Shown piece after piece: positions 62,913 through 64,000 of a DNA stretch of 64,000 nucleotides. Where the stretch lies: NCBI RefSeq assembly GCF_009674685.1, contig NZ_WKJI01000003.1, positions 310,001 through 374,000 of the forward strand. The letters are read 5' to 3'. Position 1 is the first letter of the stretch. Each line of letters starts with the position of its first letter. This DNA is from Pedobacter puniceum (GTDB taxonomy: Bacteria; Bacteroidota; Bacteroidia; Sphingobacteriales; Sphingobacteriaceae). The notes beneath the pieces were generated by a model. It saw only the letters and a list, made by a program, of their open reading frames with translations. It searched no databases and was not told the DNA's origin. The position numbers and the translations under genes are program-made.

Positions 62913-64000
62913 TGTTTAAAAAGCTGTTCTTTTTAATTTTATTGGCTATTGGATATTATCCTTTGATGGCACAGGTGCGTCAAACACCGCGTACTATTGG
63001 AACGGGTAATACCAGATTTAATGATCCTTCATCTGCGTATCCAAATCAAAATCAACCAAATGGGCAACAGCAAGCAGCGCAACCCAAGCAAGAAATTAGT
63101 GTCGATTCTTTAAGGAAGCAATTGGAGACCAAAAAGGATTCTATTATTTATACAGCTAAGTTTATAAAAGTTACTAAGGAGGAGTTTTTAAGAGATAGCA
63201 CTAGGTTATTTCCACTAGATACCAGTACAACTAATTTTCATAGGTTCAACCCTTTGTATGACCCCAAAAGCCCAACCATGAATACCGGAGCAATGGGTTT
63301 GGCCTATAGGCCTATGTTGTTTGAGCCTCTTAAGACTATTGGTTTTGATTTAGGCTATCATTTTTTTGATAGGTACTTAACAAAACCTGAAGATATCATT
63401 TATTACCAAGCAAGGTCTCAGTTTACAGAAATGTTTATGTTATCTACCACTTTGGGAGTAAATGCTGAGCAGGCTTTTCATGTTATCCATAGTCAGAATA
63501 TAAAACCCAATTGGAATATTGGAGCAAAATACGCAACTAACCGTACAGAAGGCTATTATTTTGGGCAAACAGCTAATAATTTAAACGCTTCTTTATGGAC
63601 ATGGTACGAATCTAAGAATAAGCGTTATACGCTTTTAGCAAATGCTATTTTTAACACGATAAAGAGCGGCGAGAATGGTTCTATTAGAAATGATTCTATT
63701 TTTACAGTACCTACCGTAGTACAACCTGAGTTTGAGGCTACACGCTTAAACGGAGCGCTACACAACTGGAGATACAATACCATAAACATCAAACAGTTTT
63801 ACAATATTGGGAAACAAAGGTTTGCTTCAGCAGATAGTACATCGGCTTTGCCAACACAAAGAGTAAGCTATAATTTTACTTATAACAGGCAGAAATATTT
63901 TTTTAAAAATGAAGGTGTAGATACCACAGGCATTTTGAATAACTACTATATTTTTAGAGATTCTACTTCTGATTCTACCTTGGTAAATCATCTTAAAAAT
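62912..64000 (+). CDS. Putative outer-membrane porin, cut by the right edge
   Basis: The frame is open for 363 codons from ATG 62912 (sharing a base with the PNP stop) to the edge and is in frame there. The start MFKKLFFLILLAIGYYPLMAQ is a signal peptide of about 20 residues. Then follows a Gln/Asn/Pro-rich stretch (about 40-60), a coiled-coil-like segment (SVDSLRKQLETKKDS) and repeated aromatic beta-strands such as TIGFDLGYHFFDRYL and NWNIGAKYATNRTEGYYFG. This fits the Bacteroidota 'putative porin' family. The third gene of the lpxK operon. Confidence 0.8.
   Translation, partial: MFKKLFFLILLAIGYYPLMAQVRQTPRTIGTGNTRFNDPSSAYPNQNQPNGQQQAAQPKQEISVDSLRKQLETKKDSIIYTAKFIKVTKEEFLRDSTRLFPLDTSTTNFHRFNPLYDPKSPTMNTGAMGLAYRPMLFEPLKTIGFDLGYHFFDRYLTKPEDIIYYQARSQFTEMFMLSTTLGVNAEQAFHVIHSQNIKPNWNIGAKYATNRTEGYYFGQTANNLNASLWTWYESKNKRYTLLANAIFNTIKSGENGSIRNDSIFTVPTVVQPEFEATRLNGALHNWRYNTINIKQFYNIGKQRFASADSTSALPTQRVSYNFTYNRQKYFFKNEGVDTTGILNNYYIFRDSTSDSTLVNHLKN

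Overview
The window looks like a chromosomal segment of a member of the Bacteroidota, most likely family Sphingobacteriaceae (Pedobacter-like). The base composition is AT-rich, several promoters fit the Bacteroidota pattern (TTG/TTTG at -33, TAnnTTTG at -7), and Shine-Dalgarno sequences are mostly weak. Phylum-typical proteins are present: SusC/RagA and SusD/RagB partners, FecI/FecR-type regulation, an Hc1-like small histone, a MraY with an extra loop, and a PASTA-tailed division transpeptidase. I see no rRNA, CRISPR array, integrase, transposase or phage gene, so most of the window is core chromosome.

Layout. 1-2570: tail of a protein entering from the left, then a minus-strand operon of a luciferase-like monooxygenase, a yeast-type cytosine deaminase and a YgiD-type extradiol dioxygenase. 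2736-13246: housekeeping and single genes (eno, gnd, a PIF1-like helicase with HRDC/HTH tail, carA, panB, an RluA-family pseudouridine synthase, a patatin-like lipase, a CAP-domain lipoprotein). 13601-29408: a complete dcw cell-wall/division cluster, mraZ-rsmH-ftsL-ftsI-murE-mraY-murD-ftsW-murG-murC-ftsQ-ftsA-ftsZ, tightly packed and often overlapping; murF, murB and ddl are not in it. 29568-31894: an alpha-oxoamine synthase, an Hc1-like histone and a DHFR-like reductase.

32032-42003: a nutrient-acquisition locus with an ECF sigma factor (split by an in-frame stop), a FecR anti-sigma factor, a SusC-type receptor carrying the STN signalling domain, its SusD lipoprotein, a zinc metalloprotease and a DUF3347-like protein. 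The gene set suggests regulated uptake of a peptide- or protein-derived substrate. 42088-50638: OsmC, a cluster of palindromic repeats, a secreted beta-helix protein, tRNA-Glu, gap-GNAT-pgk, and a second TonB-dependent receptor. 50725-57298: ywbE, icd, an acidic unknown, dnaX, the rpsF-rpsR-rplI operon, mtgA and a conserved unknown. 57421-64000: two small unknowns, an HdrB/HdrC-like iron-sulfur pair, a candidate 36-residue microprotein, tRNA-Phe, lpxK, a purine nucleoside phosphorylase and the start of a putative porin cut by the right edge.

The signals most worth a second look are mainly regulatory: the sigma factor broken exactly between its sigma2 and sigma4 halves by TAA directly followed by ATG; a cluster of DnaA-box sequences in front of ftsZ; 10-bp-spaced GTGG boxes before mraZ, with related boxes on the other strand; and folded intergenic elements between eno and gnd and between ftsW and murG. 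No wholly new multi-gene system could be established from sequence alone.
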